Source of the DNA: Escherichia whittamii
GTDB lineage: Bacteria > Pseudomonadota > Gammaproteobacteria > Enterobacterales > Enterobacteriaceae
Assembly: GCF_014836715.1 (NCBI RefSeq)
Contig: NZ_JACSQI010000001.1
Coordinates: forward strand, 62,001-126,000
Reading direction: 5' to 3'
Length of the DNA: 64,000 bases
Below are positions 1-9,367 of this stretch, piece after piece. The stretch's first letter is position 1, and each line of letters starts with the position of its first letter. The position numbers were made by a program, and so were the translations under genes. The notes below the pieces were generated by a model. It had not been told where the DNA came from. It saw only the letters and a list, made by a program, of their open reading frames with translations, and did not search any database.

Positions 1-265
1 TGAAGCAGCCAACTTCCCGGACCCGGTAGACCGTGCAGCCCAGGAAGAAGAGTTCAGCCTCGAACTGCGTAACCGCGATCGCGAGCGTAAGCTGATCAAA
101 AAGATCGAGAAGACGCTGAAAAAAGTGGAAGACGAAGATTTCGGCTACTGCGAATCCTGCGGTGTTGAAATTGGTATTCGTCGCCTGGAAGCGCGCCCGA
201 CAGCCGATCTGTGCATCGACTGCAAAACGCTGGCTGAAATTCGCGAAAAACAGATGGCTGGCTAA
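1..265 (+). CDS. dksA: DksA, RNA polymerase-binding transcription factor (3' part only)
   Basis: This is the C-terminal 87 residues of DksA; the start lies left of the window and the first complete codon begins at base 2. DksA binds in the secondary channel of RNA polymerase and, with ppGpp, adjusts transcription of ribosomal and amino-acid genes. Visible are the end of the coiled-coil region (acidic/basic helix with [20 protein letters not shown]) and the four-cysteine zinc finger made of CESC and CIDC. The protein ends in QMAG, as in K-12. A strong terminator follows directly, and gluQ starts at its far edge, so the two genes form a coupled pair. Confidence 0.97.
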   Translation, partial: EAANFPDPVDRAAQEEEFSLELRNRDRERKLIKKIEKTLKKVEDEDFGYCESCGVEIGIRRLEARPTADLCIDCKTLAEIREKQMAG

Positions 266-293
266 TTACAGCCGTTCCATCACGTTTACCACA

Positions 294-322
294 GGCGGGA
301 AATACTCCCGCCTTATTTTTTG
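294..322 (+). terminator. dksA rho-independent terminator abutting gluQ
   Basis: A perfect 7-bp stem (GGCGGGA / TCCCGCC) with a 5-base loop is followed by TTATTTTTT. It lies 29 bases after the dksA stop and reaches to within 10 bases of the gluQ ATG. In Shigella the dksA-gluQ terminator has been reported to limit read-through into gluQ; the same arrangement is seen here. Confidence 0.9.
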
Positions 323-331
323 TTCAAAGAG

Positions 332-1228
332 ATGACAGACACACAGTATATTGGTCGCTTCGCCCCCTCTCCTTCCGGCGAACTTCATTTTGGCTCTCTG
401 ATCGCCGCGCTTGGCAGCTACTTGCAGGCTCGCGCCCGGCAAGGTCGCTGGCTGGTACGCATTGAAGATATCGACCCGCCTCGTGAAGTTCCCGGTGCCG
501 CAGAAACTATCCTGCGCCAGCTGGAACATTACGGCCTGCACTGGGACGGCGATGTTCTTTGGCAATCCCAACGTCACGACGCCTATCGCGAAGCACTCGC
601 CTGGTTACGTGAGCAAGGGCTAAGTTATTACTGCACCTGCACGCGTGCGCGTATTCAAAGTATTGGCGGTATTTACGACGGTCATTGCCGAACATTGCAT
701 CATGTACCAGACAATGCGGCTGTGCGCATTCGGCAGTTGCATCCGGTCACGCAGTTTACTGATCAACTACGCGGAATTATTCACGCCGACGAAAAACTGG
801 CGCGGGAAGATTTTATTATTCATCGTCGTGATGGTTTGTTTGCCTATAACCTGGCGGTGGTGGTCGATGATCACTTCCAGGGCGTCACAGAAATTGTCCG
901 TGGCGCAGATTTGATCGAACCGACAGTGCGGCAAATCTCGCTGTACCAGCTTTTTGGCTGGCAAGTGCCAGATTACATTCATTTGCCACTGGCGCTTAAC
1001 GCACAAGGCGCTAAACTTTCCAAGCAGAATCATGCGCCTGCGTTGCCGAAAGGCGATCCGCGCCCGGTGTTAATCGCGGCACTTCAATTTCTGGGGCAGC
1101 AGGCAGAAGCGCACTGGCAGGATTACAGCGTCGAGCAAATCCTTCAGTCAGCCGTCAAAAACTGGATGCTGACTGCCGTGCCTGAGTCGGCAATTGTAAA
1201 TTCAACATTCTCAAATGCGTCATGCTGA
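332..1228 (+). CDS. gluQ: Glutamyl-Q tRNA(Asp) synthetase
   Basis: GluQ-RS is a paralogue of the glutamyl-tRNA synthetase catalytic domain. It activates glutamate and attaches it to queuosine at position 34 of tRNA(Asp); it lacks the anticodon-binding domain. From the ATG at 332 the protein has 298 residues. The N-terminal [12 protein letters not shown] block replaces the HIGH motif, a CTCTRAR / YDGHC pair supplies the zinc ligands, and KLSKQ stands in for KMSKS near residue 235. A TTG at 320 in the same frame would add four residues, and longer starts have been annotated in other strains. There is no good ribosome binding site because the start sits against the dksA terminator, which suggests low expression by read-through. 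Confidence 0.93.
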   Translation: MTDTQYIGRFAPSPSGELHFGSLIAALGSYLQARARQGRWLVRIEDIDPPREVPGAAETILRQLEHYGLHWDGDVLWQSQRHDAYREALAWLREQGLSYYCTCTRARIQSIGGIYDGHCRTLHHVPDNAAVRIRQLHPVTQFTDQLRGIIHADEKLAREDFIIHRRDGLFAYNLAVVVDDHFQGVTEIVRGADLIEPTVRQISLYQLFGWQVPDYIHLPLALNAQGAKLSKQNHAPALPKGDPRPVLIAALQFLGQQAEAHWQDYSVEQILQSAVKNWMLTAVPESAIVNSTFSNASC

Positions 1229-1287
1229 GCTATGATTAGCCGCTATTTTTTTGTCCTGAATGATGTTTGACACTACCGAGGTGTATT

Positions 1288-2685
1288 ATTTTTACCCGAG
1301 TCGCTAATTTTTGCCGCAAGGTGTTGAGCCGCGAGGAGAGCGAAGCTGAACAGGCAGTCGCCCGTCCACAGGTGACGGTGATCCCGCGTGAGCAGCATGC
1401 TATTTCCCGCAAAGATATCAGTGAAAATGCCCTGAAGGTAATGTACAGGCTCAATAAAGCGGGATACGAAGCCTGGCTGGTTGGCGGCGGCGTGCGCGAT
1501 CTGTTACTTGGCAAAAAGCCGAAAGATTTTGACGTGACCACCAACGCCACGCCTGAGCAGGTGCGCAAACTGTTCCGTAACTGCCGCCTGGTAGGTCGCC
1601 GTTTCCGTCTGGCTCACGTAATGTTTGGTCCGGAGATTATCGAAGTCGCCACCTTCCGTGGTCACCACGAAGGCAATGTCAGCGACCGCACGACCTCCCA
1701 ACGCGGGCAAAACGGCATGTTGCTGCGCGACAACATTTTTGGTTCCATCGAAGAAGACGCCCAGCGCCGCGATTTCACTATCAATAGCCTGTATTACAGC
1801 GTCGCGGATTTTACCGTCCGTGATTACGTTGGTGGCATGCAGGATCTGAAAGACGGCGTTATCCGCCTGATTGGTAACCCGGAAACGCGCTACCGTGAAG
1901 ATCCGGTACGTATGCTGCGCGCAGTACGTTTTGCCGCCAAGTTGGGGATGCGCATCAGCCCGGAAACCGCCGAACCGATTCCTCGCCTCGCTACACTGCT
2001 AAACGATATTCCACCAGCGCGCCTGTTTGAAGAGTCTCTTAAACTGTTGCAAGCGGGCTACGGTTACGAAACCTATAAACTGCTGTGCGAATATAATCTG
2101 TTCCAGCCGCTGTTCCCGACCATTACCCGTTACTTCACGGAAAATGGCGACAGCCCGATGGAGCGCATTATTGAGCAGGTACTGAAAAATACTGATACGC
2201 GTATTCACAACGATATGCGCGTTAACCCGGCATTTTTGTTTGCCGCCATGTTCTGGTACCCACTGCTGGAAACAGCACAGAAAATTGCTCAGGAAAGCGG
2301 CCTGACCTATCACGACGCTTTCGCGCTGGCGATGAACGATGTGCTGGACGAAGCCTGCCGTTCACTGGCGATCCCGAAACGTCTGACTACGCTAACTCGC
2401 GATATCTGGCAGCTGCAGCTGCGTATGTCCCGTCGTCAGGGCAAACGTGCATGGAAACTGCTGGAGCATCCGAAATTCCGCGCCGCCTACGATCTGCTGG
2501 CCCTGCGAGCTGAAGTGGAACGTAACGCCGAGCTGCAGCGTCTGGCGAAATGGTGGGGTGAGTTCCAGGTTTCTGCGCCACCAGACCAAAAAGGGATGCT
2601 CAACGAGCTGGATGAAGATCCAACACCGCGCCGTCGTACTCGCCGTCCGCGCAAACGCGCCCCGCGTCGCGAGGGTACCGCATGA
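1288..2685 (+). CDS. pcnB: Poly(A) polymerase I, starting at AUU
   Basis: PAP I adds 3' poly(A) tails to mRNA and to regulatory RNAs such as RNA I of ColE1 plasmids, and so speeds their decay. The frame carries the class II nucleotidyltransferase signature (GGGVRD near residue 66 and the DFD metal ligands D80 and D82), the RRDFTINSL block, and a basic C-terminal tail ([14 protein letters not shown]). The start chosen is ATT at 1288: it gives 465 residues, the known length, and a GAGG ribosome binding site lies 7-10 bases upstream. E. coli pcnB is a documented case of AUU initiation, which keeps PAP I scarce. An in-frame TTG at 1267 is the only conventional alternative and lacks a binding site. 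The gene overlaps folK by 4 bases. Confidence 0.95.
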   Translation: MFTRVANFCRKVLSREESEAEQAVARPQVTVIPREQHAISRKDISENALKVMYRLNKAGYEAWLVGGGVRDLLLGKKPKDFDVTTNATPEQVRKLFRNCRLVGRRFRLAHVMFGPEIIEVATFRGHHEGNVSDRTTSQRGQNGMLLRDNIFGSIEEDAQRRDFTINSLYYSVADFTVRDYVGGMQDLKDGVIRLIGNPETRYREDPVRMLRAVRFAAKLGMRISPETAEPIPRLATLLNDIPPARLFEESLKLLQAGYGYETYKLLCEYNLFQPLFPTITRYFTENGDSPMERIIEQVLKNTDTRIHNDMRVNPAFLFAAMFWYPLLETAQKIAQESGLTYHDAFALAMNDVLDEACRSLAIPKRLTTLTRDIWQLQLRMSRRQGKRAWKLLEHPKFRAAYDLLALRAEVERNAELQRLAKWWGEFQVSAPPDQKGMLNELDEDPTPRRRTRRPRKRAPRREGTA

Positions 2686-3161
2686 CGGTGGCGTATATTG
2701 CCATAGGCAGCAATCTGGCCTCTCCGCTGGAGCAGGTCAATGCTGCCATAAAGGCACTGGCTGATATTCCCGAAAGCAGCATCCTCGCTATCTCCTCGTT
2801 TTACCGTACTCCCCCGCTTGGTCCGCAGGATCAACCCGATTATCTCAATGCCGCCGTAGCGCTGGAAACAACGCTCGCGCCTGAAGAATTGCTCAATCAC
2901 ACGCAGCGTATTGAATTGCAGCAAGGTCGCGTCCGTAAAGCTGAACGCTGGGGACCGCGCACGCTGGATCTCGATATCATGCTGTTTGGTAATGAAGTGA
3001 TAAATACTGAACGCCTGACCGTTCCGCACTACGATATGAAGAATCGTGGATTTATGCTGTGGCCGCTGTTTGAAATTGCGCCGGAGCTGGTGTTTCCTGA
3101 TGGGGAGACATTGCAAGTTATTCTTACAAAACTAAATACAATACAACCTGAAATCTGGTAA
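2682..3161 (+). CDS. folK: 6-hydroxymethyl-7,8-dihydropterin pyrophosphokinase
   Basis: FolK transfers pyrophosphate from ATP to 6-hydroxymethyl-dihydropterin, the step before dihydropteroate synthase in folate synthesis; it acts in the cytoplasm. The 159-residue length is exactly that of the E. coli enzyme. The signature [14 protein letters not shown] is present near residues 89-102, with the two metal-binding aspartates of the DLD triplet. The ATG lies inside the pcnB stop region (ATGA-type overlap of 4 bases), so translation is probably coupled to pcnB. Nothing unusual is seen in the coding sequence. Confidence 0.97.
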   Translation: MTVAYIAIGSNLASPLEQVNAAIKALADIPESSILAISSFYRTPPLGPQDQPDYLNAAVALETTLAPEELLNHTQRIELQQGRVRKAERWGPRTLDLDIMLFGNEVINTERLTVPHYDMKNRGFMLWPLFEIAPELVFPDGETLQVILTKLNTIQPEIW

Positions 3162-3500
3162 TTAACCTTGTAATGCATTTCTTATTGAAGATAAGGGCAA
3201 TGCATGCTAATTGGTATATTTACAGTCATAAGAAATTATATTTATCTTACACATCCCCTATCCTTTTCAAACTTTATTTATTCTTAATTTACAAATTAGG
3301 AATAATTAATTGATACATTTTATATATTGTTTCTTAGAACAAACTAAACCACTTCCTTTTATTTGGCACACAAAAACGACAAAACAATACACAACACAAA
3401 TACATTCAACTCAGTGATAATTCCACGCTATTACATTTTACTCTTCCGTTCAGTATTATCCGCCCGCAATATTTCTAACTTTTTTGTAAGGATGCATGTA
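3162..3500 (+). promoter_or_regulatory. AT-rich region upstream of the yad fimbrial operon
   Basis: These 339 bases hold no credible gene. They are very AT-rich compared with both neighbours, with runs such as the stretch around 3295-3330, a composition typical of H-NS-silenced fimbrial promoters. An imperfect inverted repeat at about 3173-3204 (ATGCA and CTTAT arms meeting ATAAG and TGCAT arms) may end folK transcription, but it has no T-run. I saw no inverted repeats pairing across the region that would suggest an invertible phase switch. The ribosome binding site of yadN (TAAGGA) lies at 3487-3492. Confidence 0.55.
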
Positions 3501-4097
3501 ATGAAAAAAACTCTTCTCGCAGCAGCTATGATTTTTGCTTCTGGTTCAGCAATGGCTGCCGATGGTGGTCAAATCGACTTTCACGGTCTTGTACAGTCTG
3601 GCACTTGTAAAGTCGGTGTTTCTGATGGTGGCAAACAGAGCATCACAAGTGATGGTGTAGTAACACTGAATACAGCAAATGTTACTGATACATTTCCTGA
3701 AGTTAGCGAGACTTCAGTTGGTTTCCTGCCTAAAGAATTTAAGATTTCTATTGACTGTGCTCCTGCTAGTGGCGGCCAATCTTCTTTAACCATGAGTTCC
3801 ATTAGCTTTGCAAATACCAGCGGCACTCTGAACAACAATATGAACGTCATTGTTAACGGTCTTGCGCCGGCAGAAAACGTGAATATTGCTGTCCATAACA
3901 TGACAAACAAAGATGGTGGTGCTGAGATTAAGCAGGTCCATATGAATGACGCCTCTAATGTACAGTTATTGGAATTAGATGCACAAGGTGATGGTCAATA
4001 CCTGTTTAACGCGTCTTACGTTAAAGCGCCTAACAGCTCGGCTGTTACTGCTGGTCACGTTACCACTAACGCAATGTACACTATTATTTATAAATAA
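3501..4097 (+). CDS. yadN: Major fimbrial subunit, YadN-type
   Basis: This is a 198-residue pilin of the chaperone-usher class, exported by Sec and polymerised on the cell surface. It shows a clear signal peptide (MKKTLLAAAMIFASGSAMA), a mature start ADGGQIDFHG, the two conserved cysteines of the pilin disulphide (GTCKVG and IDCAPA), and a C-terminal beta strand ending AMYTIIYK with the penultimate aromatic residue recognised by the chaperone. The start at 3501 is preferred over in-frame ATG 3492 because of spacing from TAAGGA and because it opens the signal peptide. As I recall K-12 YadN, the sequence is only moderately similar. It is first in the operon and is followed by a strong hairpin. 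Confidence 0.88.
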   Translation: MKKTLLAAAMIFASGSAMAADGGQIDFHGLVQSGTCKVGVSDGGKQSITSDGVVTLNTANVTDTFPEVSETSVGFLPKEFKISIDCAPASGGQSSLTMSSISFANTSGTLNNNMNVIVNGLAPAENVNIAVHNMTNKDGGAEIKQVHMNDASNVQLLELDAQGDGQYLFNASYVKAPNSSAVTAGHVTTNAMYTIIYK

Positions 4098-4110
4098 TAG
4101 TGTAATAAGC

Positions 4111-4141
4111 ATAAGGTTTGCCAGCAGGCAAACCTTATTTT
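4111..4141 (+). terminator. Intra-operon hairpin between yadN and ecpD
   Basis: A perfect 12-bp stem (ATAAGGTTTGCC / GGCAAACCTTAT) with a 4-base loop is followed by TTT. It lies between the major subunit gene and the chaperone gene. It probably stops or attenuates most transcripts after yadN and protects the yadN mRNA 3' end, giving many more major subunits than chaperone, usher and tip proteins. Confidence 0.8.
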
Positions 4142-4179
4142 CCTGTTTCTATGTAATTACATTATAGCAAGGAGTGCTT

Positions 4180-4920
4180 ATGTTTCCCTTTGTTAAAAAA
4201 ACGGTTAGTACATTATTTATTAGTGCACTTTTGACGAGCGCTCCGGTGTTCGCTGATATTGTCATTTCCGGTACGCGTATTATTTATGATTCCAATAAAA
4301 AAGATGTCAGCGTGCGTCTGGAAAATAAAGGTAATCGTCCACTATTAGTACAGAACTGGCTTGATACCGGTGACGATAATGCCGATCCCAGTCAGATAAA
4401 AGTACCTTTTGCTTCTACGCCCCCCGTTTCGCGTATAGAGCCAAAACGCGGGCAAACGATAAAAATTGCTTATACCAGCGCAACGCCATTGCCCAGCGAT
4501 CGCGAAAGTGTGTTCTGGTTTAACGTGCTGGAAGTCCCGCCAAAAATCAGCAATAACACAAGTGAAAACAACAACATGCTGCAACTGGCATTTCGCACAC
4601 GCATCAAACTTTTTTATCGCCCGAGCGGCTTGCAAGGTGAATCCTTTGAAGCACCAACCAAAATCAAATGGCAGGTGACCTCGCAACAAGGGAAAGCCTT
4701 TGTCCAGGCAAATAACCCAACTGCTTATTACGTCTCATTTAACCAGATTTCGCTGGATGCCAACGGTAAAAAATACAGCGTCGAGGCCTCCATGGTCGCA
4801 CCATTTGGTCAGGCAGAATTTGCGGTTAAAGGTCTGAACAACAGTGTCAGTACTGGAAAAATAACTTATCAGGCGATCAGCGACTTCGGCGGCATGATCG
4901 ACGGCTCCGCATCCTTGTAA
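4180..4920 (+). CDS. ecpD: Periplasmic fimbrial chaperone, EcpD/YadV family
   Basis: This PapD-like chaperone has 246 residues, the same as K-12 EcpD. It donates a beta strand to fimbrial subunits in the periplasm and delivers them to the usher. A signal peptide ends at about VFA-DIVISGTRIIYD. The first immunoglobulin-like domain carries NKGNRPLLVQNWLD and the alternating hydrophobic donor strand LQLAFRTRIKLFYRP, the chaperone signature. The second domain ends DFGGMIDGSASL. The ATG at 4180 has AAGGA seven bases upstream; a GTG at 4174 is too close to it. The body is divergent from K-12 EcpD by recall. It follows the hairpin at 4111 and precedes htrE. Confidence 0.92.
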   Translation: MFPFVKKTVSTLFISALLTSAPVFADIVISGTRIIYDSNKKDVSVRLENKGNRPLLVQNWLDTGDDNADPSQIKVPFASTPPVSRIEPKRGQTIKIAYTSATPLPSDRESVFWFNVLEVPPKISNNTSENNNMLQLAFRTRIKLFYRPSGLQGESFEAPTKIKWQVTSQQGKAFVQANNPTAYYVSFNQISLDANGKKYSVEASMVAPFGQAEFAVKGLNNSVSTGKITYQAISDFGGMIDGSASL

Positions 4921-4954
4921 CTTTCATGACTTCAGCGGGAATAAGGCCTTGATT

Positions 4955-7546
4955 ATGGCGAACAATGTCACCAACATCCCTAAAAAAACGCTACTTGCGG
5001 TCTGCTGTGCGCTTATATACAGCAACTATGTGCTGGCGGAAGAGGCTGTAGAGTATGACAGCTCTTTTCTGATGGGAAGCGGCGCGGCAACCATTGATGT
5101 CTCCCGCTATACTGAAGGCAACCCGACACCGCCGGGAATTTATAACGTCAGCGTTTTTGTTAACGACAAAGCGGTCAGCAACCTCACCCTGCCATTCATT
5201 GATGTCGGCACCCAAAGCGCCGCAGCCTGTTTAACTACGAAAAATCTGGCGCAACTACATATCCGTCAGCCAGATAACAGCGTGGTGCTGATTAAGCGCG
5301 ATAGCGAAGATGGCGACTGCCTGGATATGGCCAAATCGTTCGATCAGGCTCAGGTCAGGTTCGATGGCGGCGAGCAGCGGCTGGATGTCACTGTACCCCA
5401 GGCTTTTGTGTTAAAGGGTTACCAGGGTTATGTCGATCCCTCGCTGTGGGAATCCGGAATTAACGCCGGAATGCTTTCTTACTCGATCAACGCCTATCAC
5501 AACGAATATTCAGGCGACAGTAATGACAGCGTCTACGCTTCGTTTAATTCTGGTATTAACCTCGGGGCATGGCATTTACGCGCCCGTGGCAACTATTCGT
5601 GGGATAAAAACGGCGCAAACAATTTTGATTTTCAGAACCGCTATCTGCAGCGCGATCTTCCCACTCTACGCTCCCAGTTGATTGTCGGTGAAGCATATAC
5701 GACTGGCGAAACATTCGACTCGGTTAACGTTCGTGGCGCACGACTCTATAGCGACAGTCGTATGCTGCCCTCTTCGCTGTCCAGCTACGCCCCCATCATC
5801 CGTGGCGTTGCCAATACTAACGCCAAAGTCACCATTACCCAGGGCGGTTACAAGATTTACGAAGCGACGGTCCCGCCAGGCGCCTTCACGATTGATGACA
5901 TCAACCCATCCGGCTTCGGTTCTGAACTGTTAGTGACTATTGAAGAAGCGGATGGTAGCAAACGCACCTTTACTCAGCCATTCTCCTCTGTCGTTCAGAT
6001 GCAACGTCCAGGCGTTGGCCGTTGGGATGTTTCGGCAGGCCAGGTAATTGACGATGACCTGCAGCATGAACCTAACCTCGCCCAGGTTTCGTACTACTAC
6101 GGCTTCAACAACTTTTTTACCGGGTATACCGGTATTCAGGTAACCGATAACAATTATACCGCCGGATTATTAGGGGTTGGCATCAACACGTCGGTCGGCG
6201 CGTTCGCCGTTGATATGACGCACTCCCGAACAGAAATTCCGTCTGATAAGACATATCAGGGGCAGAGCTATCGGGTGACCTGGAACAAACTTATCGAATC
6301 GACAGATACATCAATCAACCTGGCAGCCTATCGCTATTCAACTCAGAACTATCTCGGGCTGCATGATGCACTGACACTGATCGATGACGCAAACCACGCC
6401 CGCGATGGTGAAAAGTACAATACGATGAGCAGCTACGAGCGCATGAAGAATCAATTTACTGTCAGCCTGAATCAGCCGTTGAAAATAGCCGATTCCGACT
6501 GGGGCTCGCTGTATATGTCTACCACCTGGACCGATTATTGGGCCGGGAGCAATAGTCGTACTGATTATAACCTTGGCTACAGTAAGGGCGTATCGTGGGG
6601 CAGCTTCAGTATGAACTTCCAGAGAACCTGGAATGAAGACGGTGAAAAAGATGACTCCGTTTACTTTAGCGTTAGTGTTCCCCTGGAGAATCTGCTCGGC
6701 GGATATCGCCCCAAATCAGGGTTCCGCACCCTAACTTCTCAAGTCAATAGTGACCTGAATGGCAACCATCAGTTCAACACTAACCTCTCCGGAGGCAATG
6801 AAGATAACACTCTCTCTTATAGTGTAAACACAGCCTACTCAATGGCGAATGAGTCAAAAGATATCACCTCGCTCGGTGGGTACATGAACTATGACTCCCA
6901 GTATGGCGGCTTCTCCGCTTCTGCCTCAGCAGACACCAATAACAGCCGACAATATTCACTCAGCGCTGAAGGCGGTTTTGTATTACACAGCGGTGGCCTG
7001 ACGTTCACGAATGACAGCTTCAGTGATGCCGACACCATGGTGCTGGTAAATGCACCTGGTGCGAAAGGTGCTCGCCTGAATAATAGCAATAGCACCGTTG
7101 ACCGCTGGGGTTATGGCATAGCCAGTTCGTTAAGTCCTTACCGTGAAAACCGGGTAGAACTGGATATCGACTCCATGGAAGACAACGTTGAGTTGAAAAG
7201 TACCAGCGCTATGACCGTACCGCGCAGTGGTTCGATTGTGATAGCGAAATTTGAAACCGATCAGGGGCGTGCGGCAGTACTCGCGATTGCCAGTGACGCG
7301 GGCAAGCCAATACCTTTTGCCGCCGAAGTTTTTGAAAACGATACGATGATCGGCAATATGGGCCAGGGCGGGCAGGCTTACGTCCGCGGTATTCAGGAGC
7401 AAGGCGTCCTCAGCATTCGTTGGTTTGAAAACAACCAACCCGTTGAGTGTCTGGTCAGTTACACATTCCCGGATGCTCCTGAAACGTCATCTCCAGGGTC
7501 AACGCTGTTTTTAAATAATCTTACCTGCCACATGGCAAAACACTAA
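4955..7546 (+). CDS. htrE: Outer membrane fimbrial usher HtrE
   Basis: HtrE is the outer-membrane assembly pore of the fimbria. It binds chaperone-subunit complexes at its N-terminal domain and threads the growing fibre through a 24-strand barrel. The 863 residues comprise a signal peptide (to about residue 29, VLAEE), a PapC N-terminal domain (FLMGSGAATIDVSRYTEGN), the barrel with its plug, and two C-terminal beta domains containing IPFAAEVFENDTMIGNMGQGG and a CLVSYTFPD cysteine paired with a later one near the end. ATG 4955 has ATAAGG about 8 bases upstream; TTG 4949 is too close. It is 35 bases from ecpD and 12 bases from yadM. Confidence 0.94.
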   Translation: MANNVTNIPKKTLLAVCCALIYSNYVLAEEAVEYDSSFLMGSGAATIDVSRYTEGNPTPPGIYNVSVFVNDKAVSNLTLPFIDVGTQSAAACLTTKNLAQLHIRQPDNSVVLIKRDSEDGDCLDMAKSFDQAQVRFDGGEQRLDVTVPQAFVLKGYQGYVDPSLWESGINAGMLSYSINAYHNEYSGDSNDSVYASFNSGINLGAWHLRARGNYSWDKNGANNFDFQNRYLQRDLPTLRSQLIVGEAYTTGETFDSVNVRGARLYSDSRMLPSSLSSYAPIIRGVANTNAKVTITQGGYKIYEATVPPGAFTIDDINPSGFGSELLVTIEEADGSKRTFTQPFSSVVQMQRPGVGRWDVSAGQVIDDDLQHEPNLAQVSYYYGFNNFFTGYTGIQVTDNNYTAGLLGVGINTSVGAFAVDMTHSRTEIPSDKTYQGQSYRVTWNKLIESTDTSINLAAYRYSTQNYLGLHDALTLIDDANHARDGEKYNTMSSYERMKNQFTVSLNQPLKIADSDWGSLYMSTTWTDYWAGSNSRTDYNLGYSKGVSWGSFSMNFQRTWNEDGEKDDSVYFSVSVPLENLLGGYRPKSGFRTLTSQVNSDLNGNHQFNTNLSGGNEDNTLSYSVNTAYSMANESKDITSLGGYMNYDSQYGGFSASASADTNNSRQYSLSAEGGFVLHSGGLTFTNDSFSDADTMVLVNAPGAKGARLNNSNSTVDRWGYGIASSLSPYRENRVELDIDSMEDNVELKSTSAMTVPRSGSIVIAKFETDQGRAAVLAIASDAGKPIPFAAEVFENDTMIGNMGQGGQAYVRGIQEQGVLSIRWFENNQPVECLVSYTFPDAPETSSPGSTLFLNNLTCHMAKH

Positions 7547-7558
7547 AACGGAGCATCC

Positions 7559-8113
7559 ATGAAACGGATATTGATAGCAATCCCTCTGCTCAGCTTCTGC
7601 CTGCCCCAGGCCGTACAAGCAGAAAATATTGATGTTGATTTTATTGCGACGGTCACAGAAACCACCTGCACAATAAAAATTGCGAAAGATACTGTCGATA
7701 TTACGGACGACGGTGGCGATCAATACAGCCTGATTATTCCTGATGTCGGGCTGGATAAACTGGTTAATTTAAACGCCGCCGCAGAAACCACTTTTAAGCT
7801 CGTCGCATCAGGATGCAGTGCGGGTATAGGAACAATTACGACGCGAATTAGCGGTACATCTATTTCCGGTAACCTGATTAAAAACGAAGCAACAGCCACG
7901 CCTGTAGCCAGTAACATCGGTATGGGAATTAAGCGCAAAAGCACTAACGGTGAAAACTATCTGGCAGTCGATGGCACAACCGGCTTTAACTGGACTTCAG
8001 CTGAAATAACCAATGGTTTACCGATGACCGTTGCCCTGCGTGAAACAACCGCAGGCCAGGGGCAGATTGGTAATTTTAGAGCCAAAGCTACGTTTAGTTT
8101 CACCTACCAATAA
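7559..8113 (+). CDS. yadM: Minor fimbrial subunit, YadM position
   Basis: This is a 184-residue exported pilin. It has a signal peptide (MKRILIAIPLLSFCLPQAVQA), a mature start ENIDVDFIATV, two conserved cysteines (TTCTIKI and SGCSAG) and a C-terminal chaperone-recognition strand ending ATFSFTYQ. By gene order it is YadM, probably an adaptor or shaft-to-tip subunit. Its ATG is preceded by GGAGC seven bases away, and it starts 12 bases after htrE, consistent with one transcript. Which subunit role it plays cannot be read from the sequence. Confidence 0.82.
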   Translation: MKRILIAIPLLSFCLPQAVQAENIDVDFIATVTETTCTIKIAKDTVDITDDGGDQYSLIIPDVGLDKLVNLNAAAETTFKLVASGCSAGIGTITTRISGTSISGNLIKNEATATPVASNIGMGIKRKSTNGENYLAVDGTTGFNWTSAEITNGLPMTVALRETTAGQGQIGNFRAKATFSFTYQ

Positions 8114-8127
8114 GAAGGATGGCCACC

Positions 8128-8733
8128 ATGAAAATGAATGTGATTACGAAAATGGTTTTAGCCGCAGCGTCGATTGCGGCAAGCGTCGCGCCATCTGCAA
8201 TGGCAGGCACACCTTCTGTCGGACTGACCGTTAATAGTCTGATTACGACAGGGACCTGTACCACCACAATGAACACTGGCAGTAGCGGCAGCACCAAAAC
8301 GGTTGATTTCGCGAGTGTTTCAACTGCTGAAGTGTTCGCGAAAACCAAAATAAAAACATTTGATCTGCAGTTTAGCGGTTGCGCAGGCATTCCGGGTAGA
8401 AAAGCATTATTAAAGCTGACACCAAGAGCGGTAGATTGCGCGGGTCCCAGTTCAAATCTCGCGGCGTTTGCCAATACCACATCGCAAACACCGAAAGCTG
8501 ATAAAACGGCTGTTGAGGTCTGGACAACGGCCATACCAGGAGGTACTGGAAGCAATCAGTTTAATTGTAAATCTCCCAATACGATCGAGGTTGATCTCTC
8601 TTCTGTAACCGCCCAAAAGCCGCTGACCTATCCACTCAGCGCTCGACTGGTCCCGGTTGACGGCGCAGCAAAAACCGAGCTCACTGCCGGTGATTTTTAT
8701 TCACCGACGACCCTGACCATTTCATATCAATAA
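8128..8733 (+). CDS. yadL: Minor fimbrial subunit, YadL position
   Basis: This 201-residue exported pilin matches the length of K-12 YadL. It has a signal peptide ending SAMA-GTPSVG, the pilin disulphide cysteines (TGTCTTTM and SGCAGIPG) plus an extra pair (VDCAGP and FNCKSP) that could form a second disulphide. The C-terminal strand ends TTLTISYQ. ATG 8128 is chosen: AGAAGG lies at 8113-8118, nine bases away, whereas ATG 8119 touches that site. It lies between yadM and yadK in the same orientation with gaps of 14-17 bases, so it is co-transcribed. Confidence 0.82.
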   Translation: MKMNVITKMVLAAASIAASVAPSAMAGTPSVGLTVNSLITTGTCTTTMNTGSSGSTKTVDFASVSTAEVFAKTKIKTFDLQFSGCAGIPGRKALLKLTPRAVDCAGPSSNLAAFANTTSQTPKADKTAVEVWTTAIPGGTGSNQFNCKSPNTIEVDLSSVTAQKPLTYPLSARLVPVDGAAKTELTAGDFYSPTTLTISYQ

Positions 8734-8750
8734 ATAAAGAGGCGGTTATT

Positions 8751-9347
8751 GTGCTCTTTCCAAATCGCAATTTCTCACTGACTGCTGGGCTGGTAACAGC
8801 CCTAACGTTAAACCAGTGTTATGCGGGTCAGGACCTGGATCTTATCGCGTCGGTGACCAACACAACCTGCCAGACACAGGTCAGCGATGGTGGGGCAGTC
8901 AATCTTGGTACCGTTAATTTGAGTTATTTCCCTGCCGACGTTACCGCTGAAACGGAATATGGTGGCGGAAAAACATTTACGATTGAGGTTACTGGCTGCA
9001 GTACTGATGCAGCAAGCACAACGCCTACGCAGTTAAAAATGAACTTTGTTCCCCAAAGCGGCCATCTCGCCAATGGGAATTCACAGGTTTTTGCGAATGA
9101 CGATGAACAACTATCAACCGGGGCAAAAAACGTCGGCATCGTCATTTTTTCTACCCAGTCAGGAGCTCAGCCTTACAACATTCTGGCTCAGGATGGCACT
9201 TCACGGACGATGTTTTCCATCACTTCGGACGATCTTATCTCTTCGACCTGGACGTTCTATTCCAGAATGCAACGCGTGGTTAATTCGCTTGCCCCACAAC
9301 CGGGTGTAGTTAGAAGTCGTGTACTGGTTGATGTTTATTACGAATAA
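8751..9347 (+). CDS. yadK: Minor fimbrial subunit, YadK position
   Basis: This 198-residue exported pilin is the length I recall for K-12 YadK. It starts with GTG behind AGAGGCGG (8738-8745). A signal peptide ends NQCYA-GQDLDLIA; cysteines TTCQTQV and TGCSTD form the pilin disulphide, and the C-terminal strand ends SRVLVDVYYE, very like the K-12 protein ending. It is probably a tip fibrillum or adaptor subunit next to the adhesin YadC. It belongs to the same operon, with 17 bases before it and 20 after. Confidence 0.82.
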   Translation: MLFPNRNFSLTAGLVTALTLNQCYAGQDLDLIASVTNTTCQTQVSDGGAVNLGTVNLSYFPADVTAETEYGGGKTFTIEVTGCSTDAASTTPTQLKMNFVPQSGHLANGNSQVFANDDEQLSTGAKNVGIVIFSTQSGAQPYNILAQDGTSRTMFSITSDDLISSTWTFYSRMQRVVNSLAPQPGVVRSRVLVDVYYE

Positions 9348-9367
9348 ATTCAAGGATGAAATACACA

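Noticed and set aside
3162-3500. Invertible promoter element for phase variation of the yad fimbriae
   Set aside because: No pair of inverted repeats flanks the region and no recombinase gene is nearby.
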